Origin: Nostoc sp. UHCC 0702
Lineage (GTDB): Bacteria > Cyanobacteriota > Cyanobacteriia > Cyanobacteriales > Nostocaceae
Reading direction: 5' to 3'
Assembly: GCA_017164015.1 (NCBI GenBank)
Contig: CP071065.1
Span: 7,531,501 to 7,595,500, forward strand
Length of the DNA: 64,000 nt
The notes beneath the pieces were generated by a model that did no database searches, was not told where the DNA came from, and saw only the letters and a program-made list of their open reading frames with translations. Below, one piece after another: positions 16,846-26,321 of the stretch; the stretch's first letter is position 1, and each line of letters begins with the position of its first letter. The translations under genes and the position numbers were made by a program.

Positions 16846-18024
16846 ATGTCAGAGCATATTACTCTTCCAACAACCAAGCCTCGCGTTCCTCATTTCTCTT
16901 CCGGCCCTTGTGCAAAACGCCCTGGCTGGTCTGTTTCTCATCTTCAAAACGCCTGTGTAGGTCGTTCCCATCGTTCTGCGGATGGCAAAGCCAAATTAGC
17001 AGAAGTTATAGAACGTTCTAAGAAAATCCTGGGTGTTCCTGCTGATTATCGTTTGGGCATTGTTCCTGCTTCTGACACTGGTGCAGTAGAAATGGCATTG
17101 TGGTCACTTTTAGGACAACGCCCCCTCGATATCTTGGCATGGGAAAGTTTTGGTCAAGAATGGGTGAAAGATGTCACAGATGAATTGAAGTTAGCTGATG
17201 TTCGTTTGCTCAAAGCACCTTACGGCAGTTTACCGGATTTAGACCAAGTTGATTTTAGTCATGATGTAGTATTTTTGTGGAATGGTACAACTTCAGGTGT
17301 GAGAGTAGCCAATGGTGATTGGATACCCGATGACCGTCAGGGAATTACCATCTGTGATGCCACATCTGCGGTTTTTGCGATGGATGTACCCTGGGAAAAG
17401 CTGGATGTAGTTACTTACTCCTGGCAAAAAGTCTTGGGTGGAGAAGCACAACATGGTGTCATCGTACTTTCACCCCGCGCTGTGGAACGACTCGAAAGTT
17501 ATCAACCAGCTTGGCCAATACCTAAACTGTTTCGTCTGACACAAAAAGGCAAACTGATTGAAGGCATTTTTAAAGGAGATACGATCAATACGCCATCGAT
17601 GTTGTGCGTAGAAGATGCCATTGATGGGTTGACCTGGGCAGAAAGTATTGGCGGACTTCCTGGTTTAATTAATCGTAGCGAAGCTAATTTAGCAGCGATC
17701 GCTAAATGGGTAGAACAAAGCAGTTGGGCAGACTTTTTGGCACAGCAACCAGAAAATCGCTCTTGTACCTCAATTTGCTTGAAGATTGTGGACTCTTGGT
17801 TTACTAGCCTCACTCCAGAAGAACAAGCTAAATCTGCGAATAAAATAGCCAAAATTCTCGAAAAGCAAGAAGTGGCTTACGATATTGCATCCTACCGCTC
17901 TGCACCACCCGGATTACGCATTTGGGGAGGAGCAACGGTAGAAACCGCAGATATTGAAGCCTTACTTCCCTGGCTGGACTGGGCATTTGCTACTGTCAAA
18001 GCTGAGTTGGTTGCTGTGGCTTAA
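16846..18024 (+). CDS. serC: Phosphoserine aminotransferase
   Basis: The product makes 3-phosphoserine from 3-phosphohydroxypyruvate and glutamate in serine synthesis, using pyridoxal phosphate. It has FSSGPCAKRPGW at the N-terminus, DTGAVEMALWSLLG, and the Schiff-base lysine in TYSWQKVLGGEAQHG. This is the variant of the family seen in cyanobacteria and Methanosarcina. I chose ATG 16846 (392 residues, MSEHITLP); ATG 16828 is possible, while the frame back to 16687 runs through tandem repeats and is unlikely to be translated. Confidence 0.92.
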   Translation: MSEHITLPTTKPRVPHFSSGPCAKRPGWSVSHLQNACVGRSHRSADGKAKLAEVIERSKKILGVPADYRLGIVPASDTGAVEMALWSLLGQRPLDILAWESFGQEWVKDVTDELKLADVRLLKAPYGSLPDLDQVDFSHDVVFLWNGTTSGVRVANGDWIPDDRQGITICDATSAVFAMDVPWEKLDVVTYSWQKVLGGEAQHGVIVLSPRAVERLESYQPAWPIPKLFRLTQKGKLIEGIFKGDTINTPSMLCVEDAIDGLTWAESIGGLPGLINRSEANLAAIAKWVEQSSWADFLAQQPENRSCTSICLKIVDSWFTSLTPEEQAKSANKIAKILEKQEVAYDIASYRSAPPGLRIWGGATVETADIEALLPWLDWAFATVKAELVAVA

Positions 18025-18075
18025 TTTAACAAGGGGAAGGGGAAGGGGAAGCAAAAAAGGCAAATAATCTTTAAG

Positions 18076-18098
18076 CCTCTCCCCGTTGCGGGGAGAGG
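18076..18098. terminator. Hairpin after serC
   Basis: CCTCTCCCCG (18076-18085) and CGGGGAGAGG (18089-18098) form a perfect 10-base stem with loop TTG. It lies between converging genes, serC and the ABC ATPase. There is no long T-run, so it may also be a copy of a common intergenic palindrome. Confidence 0.5.
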
Positions 18099-18156
18099 TT
18101 TGGAGAGGGGTTCTTCAAAATCTGTCAAACTCACGTATTCTTAATTTTTTTCATAA

Positions 18157-19053
18157 TTACGAATTATTTTGGGTTACTTCTAGATAAATATGCTCTAACC
18201 TTATGGGCTGGCGTGCAATGGAATCAATTGCTATGCCTTCAAAGCGTGCAATAATTTCTTTTAATTCCAGGTGTTCTGATAACCAAAAAACTAGCTCGTT
18301 ACCATAACGCCTGTGGATGTAGCCGTATTCTTTGGCGCGGGCGATCGCTTGTTCTTCTTGTGCAGTTTGTACTGCTATAATTTCTTTTGCTGGAATCAAA
18401 GCGCGTAACTTTGCTAAACTACCTTCAGCTATAATCCGACCATTTTTCAAAATTCCAATTTGATCACAAAGACGCTCAGCTTCATCTAATAAATGAGTTG
18501 TCAGCAAAATTGTAATTCCCTGATTTTTGAGTTGCCGAATTAATTCCCAAATTTCGTATCTCGCCTCAATATCTAACCCAGTAGTCGGTTCATCTAAAAT
18601 CACTAACTTCGGCTGATGTACCAAAGCTACTGCAATATTTAACCGCCGCTGCATCCCACCACTCAGAGTTTCTACCGGACTTTTAGCTCTATCTAATAAG
18701 TTTACAGCCCTGAGAGTTTCTTTTATAAGTCTATGACGAGTTTCTCGGTCTAAACCGTAAATATCAGCAAAAAATTTGAGATTTTCCTCACAAGATAGAG
18801 TTTTGTATAATAAATTTTCTTGAGGTGCAATACCAATTATTTTTTTTGTAGCCTCAGAAACAAATTGATTGTTGATTTTAACCTGACCACTATCAGCTTT
18901 AAGTAAATTACAAATAATATTAATTGTCGTCGTTTTCCCGGCTCCATTTGCCCCTAATAAACCGTAAATTTCACCTGAATCAATATGCAGAGTCAAATTT
19001 TGTATAACTTTTATTTGTCCATAAGACTTAGTTAAATTTTCAATTTTCAACAT
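18157..19053 (-). CDS. ABC-2 type transporter ATP-binding protein
   Basis: The 298-residue ATPase has Walker A GANGAGKTT (near residue 35), signature LSGGMQRR, Walker B LVILDEPTTGLD and the H-loop LTTHLLDEAE. The roughly 70-residue C-terminal domain is that of drug or polysaccharide exporters of the DrrA/CcmA kind. No permease is adjacent. The orphan ABC-2 permease at 53934-54707 could be its partner, but nothing here proves that. Confidence 0.9.
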   Translation of the reverse strand: MLKIENLTKSYGQIKVIQNLTLHIDSGEIYGLLGANGAGKTTTINIICNLLKADSGQVKINNQFVSEATKKIIGIAPQENLLYKTLSCEENLKFFADIYGLDRETRHRLIKETLRAVNLLDRAKSPVETLSGGMQRRLNIAVALVHQPKLVILDEPTTGLDIEARYEIWELIRQLKNQGITILLTTHLLDEAERLCDQIGILKNGRIIAEGSLAKLRALIPAKEIIAVQTAQEEQAIARAKEYGYIHRRYGNELVFWLSEHLELKEIIARFEGIAIDSIARQPIRLEHIYLEVTQNNS

Positions 19054-19199
19054 AATTTAAATAAACTTCTTTGCATCTCGGCGTTGGTCTTTATTATAAG
19101 TGTTTAACCAAAGATGGTATAACTCCAGCAGCAGACAGTTCGGAAGAAGGGTCTTCCAGCACTGTGTATGATGTTACTAGCAGTTGGAGGATGGAAGCA

Positions 19200-19505
19200 A
19201 TGACTACCTACAAAATCGAATTAAAAGACGGGATTTTGCGGATTAATTTTGGCGAACCAGCGCAGAATGACCAAATTGTGAAGGATGCAGCGGCGCGGTT
19301 AGAGGAAATGGCCAAGTCGGGAGAACTTGCAGGAGGGCCACTACTAAAGATTAATGGCCCAGTCTCTATACCTGTAGCATTTGTCCTAGCGCATAAACTT
19401 GCACATATTTACGGTGCAGTTGCTTTTTTCGATCCTAAGTTAGGTAAGTATGTGGTTTCTATCACACACAATCCCACGTATAAATTAGGTGACTTAATTG
19501 ATTAA
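19200..19505 (+). CDS. csx3: Csx3, CRISPR ring nuclease
   Basis: From ATG 19200, which has GGAGG nine bases upstream, the product is 101 residues and matches Csx3 throughout: GPLLKINGPVSIPVAFVLAH, KLAHIYGAVAFFDPKLGKY and NPTYKLGDLID. Csx3 degrades cyclic tetra-adenylate, the alarm signal made by Cas10 of type III CRISPR systems, and so turns the response off. The frame upstream to 19071 is open but is not Csx3-like. The neighbour is a broken cas10, so the protein may have outlived its system or may serve another type III locus. Confidence 0.9.
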   Translation: MTTYKIELKDGILRINFGEPAQNDQIVKDAAARLEEMAKSGELAGGPLLKINGPVSIPVAFVLAHKLAHIYGAVAFFDPKLGKYVVSITHNPTYKLGDLID

Positions 19506-19629
19506 ATCAACCTGGTCAAGATGTATTAGGGCGTGCCATAGTGCAGGCTACAACACTGTTATTGGTGGTGGTGGCTGTGAGTGGTGAGTAAAAATAGTTG
19601 AAGAATATTTACATTTTAAAACAAATAAT

Positions 19630-20157
19630 ATGGAAAATACACATTCTATTACTATAGCGATCGCTTGGTGTTTAGCTTGGGGCGATGAACGAAAGCCTAA
19701 TCATGATTTGGCAGTTTTGCAGCAAATGCGCCAGGCTTTAAATGAGGGGAAAGAAGTCCCTGAAAAAGTTCAAGCGTTAGTTAAGCAAGTTAAAGAATTA
19801 GATAACATGAAATTCCCAGATACTTTAGAGAAACTAAAGCAGTATACAGAACAATATCCTGATTTGTGGAATTCTCAAATTGGTTTAGTTTATGGTGGTG
19901 CAACTAAGATTAAACAGTATGTATTTGAAGAATCTAAATTACCTGATATTCGGGGTGCTTCAGGAATTTTAGACCAAATTAATTCTGTTGATTTACCTGC
20001 CTTTTTTAAGAAGAAACCAAACTCCAACCTTTACAGATTTTATTATTCATAAATTAGAGAATGGTTCCAACAAAATTTTTATTTTGAACCATCTTTACTT
20101 GAAGTATTAATTCCCGAAATGATTATTTATTCTTCAGGTGGTAATATTTTAGCATGA
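19630..20157 (+). pseudogene. cas10: cas10 (type III CRISPR) N-terminal remnant
   Basis: The 140-residue frame has the N-terminal part of Cas10/Cmr2-like proteins (IAWCLAWGDERKP, IGLVYGGATKIKQYVFEESK, PDIRGASGILDQIN). After an in-frame TAA at 20050-20052 the same frame resumes with recognisable Cas10 sequence, EPSLLEVLIPEMIIYSSGGN, followed by ILA and TGA at 20155. The polymerase-like palm (GGDD) and the rest of a roughly 1000-residue protein are missing. The residues just before the first stop also look shortened, so there is both deletion and a nonsense change. It can no longer make cyclic oligoadenylate. No array or other type III gene was found nearby. Confidence 0.82.
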
Positions 20158-20324
20158 TCAAATAATTACTACTTAATAACGCTCACCTCTGACAAATTAC
20201 AAATTATTTTCTTGCCTAATTGGGCGTAATTTTCTGTTTGAAAAACAGGATATAGGGAAAGAAAGTTGTATTCCCTTATTTGCCCAATTCGGCATGGGTT
20301 TCTGTATCTACAAGTAGTCCTCTA

Positions 20325-23162
20325 CTACTGAGTGTTTCTACGCCAACGGATAAATAACTTCTCTAGTTCAATCCACACAAAGGTAAGTGCGCTAAAACCA
20401 ATACAAATCATTAATTCCATGAAGGTGAGGTAGTGGGTGCTGAAGAAGTTTCGTAATGGTTCAACGTAAATCAATAGCAGTTGCAGTATTGATGTCAATA
20501 TTACCGATGCCAGAATATAGGGATTAGAGAAGGGATTAATCTCCATAAACAGACGGGTGTTAGAGCGAATTGCTAGAGCGTGTCCCATCTGTGACAAACA
20601 CAGAGTAGTAAAGACCATTGTTTTCCAACGGTCTGGATCAAGAGTACCACCCGCCGTATTTGCTTGGGTGTATCCATAAGCCCAGGACATCATAGCGATA
20701 GTAATGACCGCTAAAACAATTCCAATCCGAATCATGTATGATCCTAACCCACGGGCAAAAATATTCTCCTTGGGATTTTTGGGAGGTTGTTGCATCACAA
20801 TTGGTCTACCCGGTTCCACAGCTAGTGCTAGGGCGGGAACTCCATCTGTAACAAGGTTCATCCAGAGGATTTGTAGCGGTGATAGGGGTACACCACCTAA
20901 ACCCATTAGAGGTGCAGCAGCAATCGTGAGTACTTCTCCAATATTACTGCCGAGTATATAGCGGATAAAGCGGCGGATGTTGATGTAAACGACACGTCCT
21001 TCTTCTGCTGCTGCTACAATAGTAGAAAAGTTGTCATCTAATAGCACCATGTCGCTGGCTTCTTTACTGACATCAGTGCCAGTAATACCCATTGCTACAC
21101 CAATATCTGCTTGCTTCAGAGCCGGAGCATCATTAACGCCATCGCCAGTCATAGCCACAACATGACCCCGATGTTGGAGTGCTTGCACAATCTTCAGCTT
21201 GTGTTCTGGAGAGACGCGAGCGTAGACGCTAACGCGGTCTACATGTTGTTCTAGTTCTGCCATGCTAAATTTTTCGAGTTCTCGACCTGTGAGGACTTCA
21301 TCTTTAGGACTGGCAATACCTAAATCTTCAGCGATCGCTTTTGCTGTCAGTTGGTGGTCGCCTGTAATCATTATCGGACGAATCCCCGCCGTGCGACAGC
21401 GAGCAACTGCATCCCGTACTTCTGGACGAGGAGCATCCAACATTCCCACTAACCCTAGCCATGTGAGAGCGTTTTCGGAAATATCTTCAGAACCTTCTGG
21501 TGGTAGTTCAGTTAATAGTTTGTTAGCAAAGCCGAGAACCCTTAGCCCTCGCATTGCCATCTTGTTATTTTGCTCTAGAATACGGCTTCGTTGTTCTGCT
21601 GTTAGTGGCTTGACATCGTTACCAACTTGAATGTGAGTGCATCGTTCTAAGGTCAATTCGGGAGAGCCTTTAGTAAACATCAGATGGGGAGTTGCGTGCA
21701 AATGGAAGGCGCTGATACCTGCACCAGATCCTTCTGCTTCCACCATAACGCTCATCCGTTTGCGTTCTGAGGAGAAGGGAAACTCCGCCACCCGTGCAAA
21801 GCGATTATCTTGCTCGTCTTTGCGGAAAGAACCTTTACCTGCCAATGACAACAATGCACCTTCTGTGGGGTCGCCCAAAATTGACCACTCGCCATTTTCT
21901 TTTTGTAAGATGGCATCATTACAGAGTACGCAAGCTAGTAATAAGGCTTGCAGTTCTGGGTGAGCTTGGGAAAGATGGGTTTTATCTTGCCATTGAAATT
22001 CACCATTAGGAGTATAGCCATCTCCGGTAACGTGGGCTGTATTGCTGGCTGTGCAAACAGCTTGTACTACCATTTTGTTTTGAGTCAAAGTTCCAGTCTT
22101 ATCAGAACAAATGACGGTGACGGAACCGAGGGTTTCTACCGCCGGCAATTTGCGAATCAGTGCATTTCGCTTCACCATGCGCTGTGTTCCTAATGCCAGC
22201 GTGACTGTAATCACAGCAGGTAAGCCTTCCGGTACTACCGCTACCGCCATACTCAAAGAAACTTTTACTAGTTCTTCAAACAAACTGGGATTGAAGAAAG
22301 TACCACCAGCAATTACAATCACCACCAGCACTAATGCACCTGTGACTAGGACATTACCTAGTTGGGTCATACGTTTTTGGAGTGGGGTAGGTTCCGACTC
22401 TACCGACTGTAAAGCACTGGCGATTTTTCCTAATTCTGTCTGCATTCCAGTGCTTGTGACTAGCACCGTTGCTCGACCTTGCACTACTTCCGTACCTGAA
22501 AAAACTAGATTGATGCGATCGCCTAATGGTGCATCTTCTGGTAATTGTACTTCGGCTTGCTTGTTAACTGCGTGAGCTTCTCCTGTTAAGGCAGATTCTC
22601 GCACTTGCAAGTTCACCGCCTCCAACAATCGCCCATCAGCAGGAACCTTAACACCGGCTTCCAGTAGCATGACATCTCCGGGCACTAATTCTTTAGACTC
22701 CACCTCTAGGGTTTTGCCATCTCGAATTACCCGTACTTTAGAAGATGCCAAGTTTTTCAGGGCTGCTAAAGCTTTTTCTGCACCGCTTTCCTGTAGGTAG
22801 CCCAATACGCCATTCAAAATCACTACTACAAAAATGGCGACGGCATCTTTAGGAAAGACGAATGTTCCTTTAGTTAAAGCTTCCCGCACATCTAGAACAG
22901 CAGAGATAATTGCCACAGCAATTAACATCAACAACATGATGTTTTTGAATTGATCCCAGAGGATTTCTGCGGGGGAGCGGGTTCCACCTTCTGTTAGCTC
23001 ATTTGAGCCATAACGGCTGAGATATTCTGTAACTTTTGAGGTCGTTAAACCAAATGTGCGATCGCTTCCTAATCGCCTGAGAGCTTTAACAACTTCTAAG
23101 GTATGCCATGCAGACGTTTCAGCTGGTTGAGTGAACCCAGAGTCTGACGTAGTAGAAGTCAT
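20325..23162 (-). CDS. Ca2+-type cation-transporting P-type ATPase
   Basis: The 945-residue pump has an N-terminal cation-ATPase domain (ALRRLGSDRTFGLTTSKVTE), TGEA in the actuator, PEGLP in M4 as in calcium pumps, the phosphorylation site ICSDKTGTLTQ, MITGDHQLTAKAIA, MTGDGVNDAPALKQADIGVA and NLVTDGVPALAL in M6. These fit the PacL/SERCA-like branch that exports Ca2+ from the cytoplasm. All catalytic motifs are intact. Two CAX antiporter genes follow on the same strand, separated by a small unknown gene, so the group is probably dedicated to Ca2+ homeostasis. Confidence 0.92.
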   Translation of the reverse strand: MTSTTSDSGFTQPAETSAWHTLEVVKALRRLGSDRTFGLTTSKVTEYLSRYGSNELTEGGTRSPAEILWDQFKNIMLLMLIAVAIISAVLDVREALTKGTFVFPKDAVAIFVVVILNGVLGYLQESGAEKALAALKNLASSKVRVIRDGKTLEVESKELVPGDVMLLEAGVKVPADGRLLEAVNLQVRESALTGEAHAVNKQAEVQLPEDAPLGDRINLVFSGTEVVQGRATVLVTSTGMQTELGKIASALQSVESEPTPLQKRMTQLGNVLVTGALVLVVIVIAGGTFFNPSLFEELVKVSLSMAVAVVPEGLPAVITVTLALGTQRMVKRNALIRKLPAVETLGSVTVICSDKTGTLTQNKMVVQAVCTASNTAHVTGDGYTPNGEFQWQDKTHLSQAHPELQALLLACVLCNDAILQKENGEWSILGDPTEGALLSLAGKGSFRKDEQDNRFARVAEFPFSSERKRMSVMVEAEGSGAGISAFHLHATPHLMFTKGSPELTLERCTHIQVGNDVKPLTAEQRSRILEQNNKMAMRGLRVLGFANKLLTELPPEGSEDISENALTWLGLVGMLDAPRPEVRDAVARCRTAGIRPIMITGDHQLTAKAIAEDLGIASPKDEVLTGRELEKFSMAELEQHVDRVSVYARVSPEHKLKIVQALQHRGHVVAMTGDGVNDAPALKQADIGVAMGITGTDVSKEASDMVLLDDNFSTIVAAAEEGRVVYINIRRFIRYILGSNIGEVLTIAAAPLMGLGGVPLSPLQILWMNLVTDGVPALALAVEPGRPIVMQQPPKNPKENIFARGLGSYMIRIGIVLAVITIAMMSWAYGYTQANTAGGTLDPDRWKTMVFTTLCLSQMGHALAIRSNTRLFMEINPFSNPYILASVILTSILQLLLIYVEPLRNFFSTHYLTFMELMICIGFSALTFVWIELEKLFIRWRRNTQ

Positions 23163-23346
23163 AGATATTCTCTTTTAGATAAAAAAGTTGAACTCACATA
23201 GCACTATGATTAAATGCTATGAATCCGCTTATTGCCACTATTAGATATTACAATCTTTATTGAGTCAATAAGACAATGTAAAGATAAATAAATATAAAAA
23301 TGAAGGCAGAAGGCAGAAAGCAGAAGGGAAAACAATAAAGTTGAGC

Positions 23347-23766
23347 TTAGCATTTTGGCTGAAGCTTCGGTTGACTTAGATTCTGGTTGGCGGTTTCCAC
23401 AAATGTAAAACGTTCCCATTCGCCGTAGAAAGTTTCAGTTCGGAAGTGAATTTGATTAGCAGCCAGATCTAATCCTTTAGAGGTGGCACAAGTACCAAAC
23501 ATATGCATAAATGTAGGAACAGCCGCTATACCTCCTGGAGTCAAGCCGGCAACAGCTGCTCCGGCTGCTGCAAACATGATGCATTGTCCAAAAGCTTTCC
23601 AAGTTTCCTCATTAACATTATCAGACCGTTCAATACTCACAAAAGCTTTGAGAGTTGTTTTTCTGGTTTCAAGTACTGGTGTTGGTAAAAAGCCACTACT
23701 GTCCATCACAACTCTCAACTCTGGCAAACCGTCCATATTCCCCAATTCAAAATCTCTAATAGCCAT
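23347..23766 (-). CDS. Hypothetical protein with central hydrophobic stretch
   Basis: The 139-residue product has a polar N-terminus (IRDFELGNMDGLPELRVVMD), an Ala/Gly-rich hydrophobic centre (about 68-95, CIMFAAAGAAVAGLTPGGIA) and a C-terminal region with aromatic residues (FYGEWERFTFVETANQN). I do not recognise the family. It lies between the Ca2+-ATPase and a CAX gene, on the same strand as both. Confidence 0.6.
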   Translation of the reverse strand: MAIRDFELGNMDGLPELRVVMDSSGFLPTPVLETRKTTLKAFVSIERSDNVNEETWKAFGQCIMFAAAGAAVAGLTPGGIAAVPTFMHMFGTCATSKGLDLAANQIHFRTETFYGEWERFTFVETANQNLSQPKLQPKC

Positions 23767-23856
23767 TTTTGTTGTCAGTTGTCATTTGTCATTGGTCAAA
23801 AGTCAAGAGTCAAAAGTCAAGAGTTAAAACCTTTCCCGTTGTCCCCTCCTGCCTCC

Positions 23857-25038
23857 TTAAGTCGGGTCATAAAAGAACAAGACACTAATAACGCCAAAGA
23901 AAATCAGCATTTGCAGTCCATTTAACCAATTACATCGCCCATCCTGAGAAATTTGAGTCATGATTAGAACACTACCGATAAGCGCAGCGATTTGCGGAGG
24001 TGTGAAGAGAAAATCAACGGGTTTACCCACCACAGAAGAGGCAATAATTAGAGTCGGAATCACTAACAATGCAACTTGAGAAGCAGCATTCATGCCAATC
24101 TCAAAACTCAGATCCAATTTATTTTTATAAGCAACCAGAACAGCACTCATAATCGCGCCCACATTGCCAATAATGCCAATTACGATCGCCCCCACAAACA
24201 TCTCAGTCCATCCCAGCCCAACAGTAACAGAATCTACGCAATCAGCAACAAAATTAGATAAAAAAGCCATTAAGACGCTAGAAGCGGCAAGTACGCCAAT
24301 AGAAAGGGGGACACCCCAAGACATTTCTACATCTTCTTCTGGCACAAAAACGTCCGGGAGATTTTTGGCTTGTGGTGCTGACTCGGAATGCACAAAAGCT
24401 CCCACAAGATTCTTGGCTTGCAGTGCTGATTCCGAATATCTAAATCTAGCCAGGGTATAGATTATGCTCCCGCCATAAGCCATGAGCAAAAATACAGATA
24501 ACCAAACAGAGACATTCTTGATTACATCAGCAGCACTTACACTTTCACTAGAAAAATCAACTGCATGAGCATAAACTGACGGCATAAGAATTGCCACCGC
24601 CGCAATCATTAATCCTGCGGCTGCATCTTTGGCTCTATCTAAGGGAAATGTCACCGTACCAAAGCGATAGCCACCAACCATAATGGCTGCACCAACAGCA
24701 ACCAACATATTGCTGATAATTGCACCTGTCCAGGCAGCTTTTGCTAGCGGCCCTAACCCTTTAGCTACGGCAATTAAACCAAAAATTAGTTCGGGTAAGT
24801 TACTGAAGGCAGCATTCATCATCCCACCCCATGTGCAACCAACCTTGTCTGCTAATTGCTCTGTGGCATTGCCAAGCCAGTAGGCAACAACAACCATCCC
24901 CAGGCAGGAACTAAAGAACAGGAATATCTCATTCCGAAGTCCTGGCAGGTATGCTATCACTAAACTTATTGGCAGAAAAATTGCTAACCAGTTAATACTA
25001 GGTTGGCTTAATACTTGCTTAACTTCTTGAAGCTGCAT
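23857..25038 (-). CDS. CAX-type Ca2+/cation antiporter
   Basis: The product has about eleven membrane segments and the paired alpha-repeats of the CaCA family (MNAAFSNLPELIFGLIAVAK and, in the second half, IGIIGNVGAIMSAVLVAYKNK). It should exchange Ca2+ for H+ across the inner membrane. ATG 25038 (393 residues) is preferred to TTG 25053. In the central loop 16 residues are duplicated (SESALQAKNL... then SESAPQAKNL...), coded by a 48-base direct repeat at about 24358-24453. The first repeat has GGMMNAAFSNLPE where canonical CAX has GGLLNATFGNATE, so selectivity may differ. Confidence 0.85.
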   Translation of the reverse strand: MQLQEVKQVLSQPSINWLAIFLPISLVIAYLPGLRNEIFLFFSSCLGMVVVAYWLGNATEQLADKVGCTWGGMMNAAFSNLPELIFGLIAVAKGLGPLAKAAWTGAIISNMLVAVGAAIMVGGYRFGTVTFPLDRAKDAAAGLMIAAVAILMPSVYAHAVDFSSESVSAADVIKNVSVWLSVFLLMAYGGSIIYTLARFRYSESALQAKNLVGAFVHSESAPQAKNLPDVFVPEEDVEMSWGVPLSIGVLAASSVLMAFLSNFVADCVDSVTVGLGWTEMFVGAIVIGIIGNVGAIMSAVLVAYKNKLDLSFEIGMNAASQVALLVIPTLIIASSVVGKPVDFLFTPPQIAALIGSVLIMTQISQDGRCNWLNGLQMLIFFGVISVLFFYDPT

Positions 25039-25139
25039 AATTTCAACGCTCAAGCAATAACATTGTTAAAAATTGCTCTCAAAATTTCTACAACGTTGAA
25101 TCATTGTCTAGATTGATTCAGATTGTGATTTTGAATTGC

Positions 25140-26321
25140 TTATCCTGCTACGGTAGGATGTAGGAAGAATGCTGTGGCTAGCATTAGGTAAGTCATCAAG
25201 AGCATGATTCCTTCTAACCAATTGGAACGACTGTTGGGTCTGACTGAGTTGGTCATCAGAACGGCAATACCCACTCCTAGAACTGTAAAGTTATCAAAGT
25301 CTAGGTTCATCGGTTTGCCAATTATGAAGCCAGTAAAAACCAAGATAGGTGTGACGAACATTGCAATCTGTAAACTGGAACCAATCGCCACTGAAGATGC
25401 AAGATTGACTTTGTTCTTAGCGCCACAGATCCCACAAGTGATGATTTCTACGGCTGCACCAAAAATGGGAAGCAGAATTACTCCGGTGAATAAGCCACTC
25501 ATCCCAGTAGTAGCGATCGCCTCTGATAAACTATCTACCATTACTTCGGAGACAAACACCAAAACAATTGTTGTGCCTAAAAGCAAGCTAATATGCAGCT
25601 TTAATCCATATTTCTCACCTCTAGCTTCACTACCGTAACTCTCTGGTTCGGCATCCTCATCTAGTCCATAAAGATGGCTGTGAGTCTTCATAGAGAACAA
25701 CAGCATTAGGATGTAACTAGTTAAGAGCAGTGCTGATGCGATGTAGGAAAACGCGTTAGTTGTCTGGAGGTGTAGCGCAAACGAAGTCACTTCAATGGCG
25801 GTGGGTGCTAATAAAAAGACAATCACCAAATTAAGCAAAGAGGCATTGACACGACCAACTGCGCTCAGATGTTCTGGGTTAATGCGGGAGTTTTGCTGAT
25901 TGATCTGCAACCCTCCAAAAAACAGGGCAATACCCAAACCTAAGAGCAGATTAGCAATCATCGAACCCATCAAACTGGCTTTGACTACATCTATCAGTCC
26001 GGCTTTGAGAGCAACAATAGAGACAATCATCTCAGTAGCGTTGCCAAAAGTAGCATTGAGCAAACCACCTATAGCAGGGCCAACTCGAGAGGCGATCGCT
26101 TCTGTAAAGTTAGCTGTCCATGCTGCTAAAGGAATAATCGCCAAACCTGCTGTCATGAAGACAATTTTGGGATTTACATTCAGGTGGTGCAAAATCAGGC
26201 AGATGGGAACAAAAACCAGCATCCGTAAGAGTAATGCATCCTTACGGGACATTGAGCTAGGTTGCTTGGTTTTTTTGGTTGTTGGTGAGCGCCATAATCT
26301 GCCGGGCTTTGTAACTGACAT
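25140..26321 (-). CDS. Ca2+/H+ antiporter (CAX)
   Basis: The 393-residue protein has the canonical CAX alpha-repeats GGLLNATFGNATEMIVSIVA and GAAVEIITCGICGAKNK, plus about ten membrane segments. The acidic loop (LDEDAEPES) in the middle is typical. It should expel Ca2+ in exchange for protons. It is the first of two antiporter genes in a row; the second starts about 100 bases later. An alternative start is Met24 (MSRKDALLL), which would remove a basic N-terminal tail. Confidence 0.92.
   Translation of the reverse strand: MSVTKPGRLWRSPTTKKTKQPSSMSRKDALLLRMLVFVPICLILHHLNVNPKIVFMTAGLAIIPLAAWTANFTEAIASRVGPAIGGLLNATFGNATEMIVSIVALKAGLIDVVKASLMGSMIANLLLGLGIALFFGGLQINQQNSRINPEHLSAVGRVNASLLNLVIVFLLAPTAIEVTSFALHLQTTNAFSYIASALLLTSYILMLLFSMKTHSHLYGLDEDAEPESYGSEARGEKYGLKLHISLLLGTTIVLVFVSEVMVDSLSEAIATTGMSGLFTGVILLPIFGAAVEIITCGICGAKNKVNLASSVAIGSSLQIAMFVTPILVFTGFIIGKPMNLDFDNFTVLGVGIAVLMTNSVRPNSRSNWLEGIMLLMTYLMLATAFFLHPTVAG

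Noticed and set aside
22111..22575. 154-residue frame opposite the Ca2+-ATPase gene
   Set aside because: It is antisense to conserved P-ATPase motifs and has no ribosome site or family sequence.
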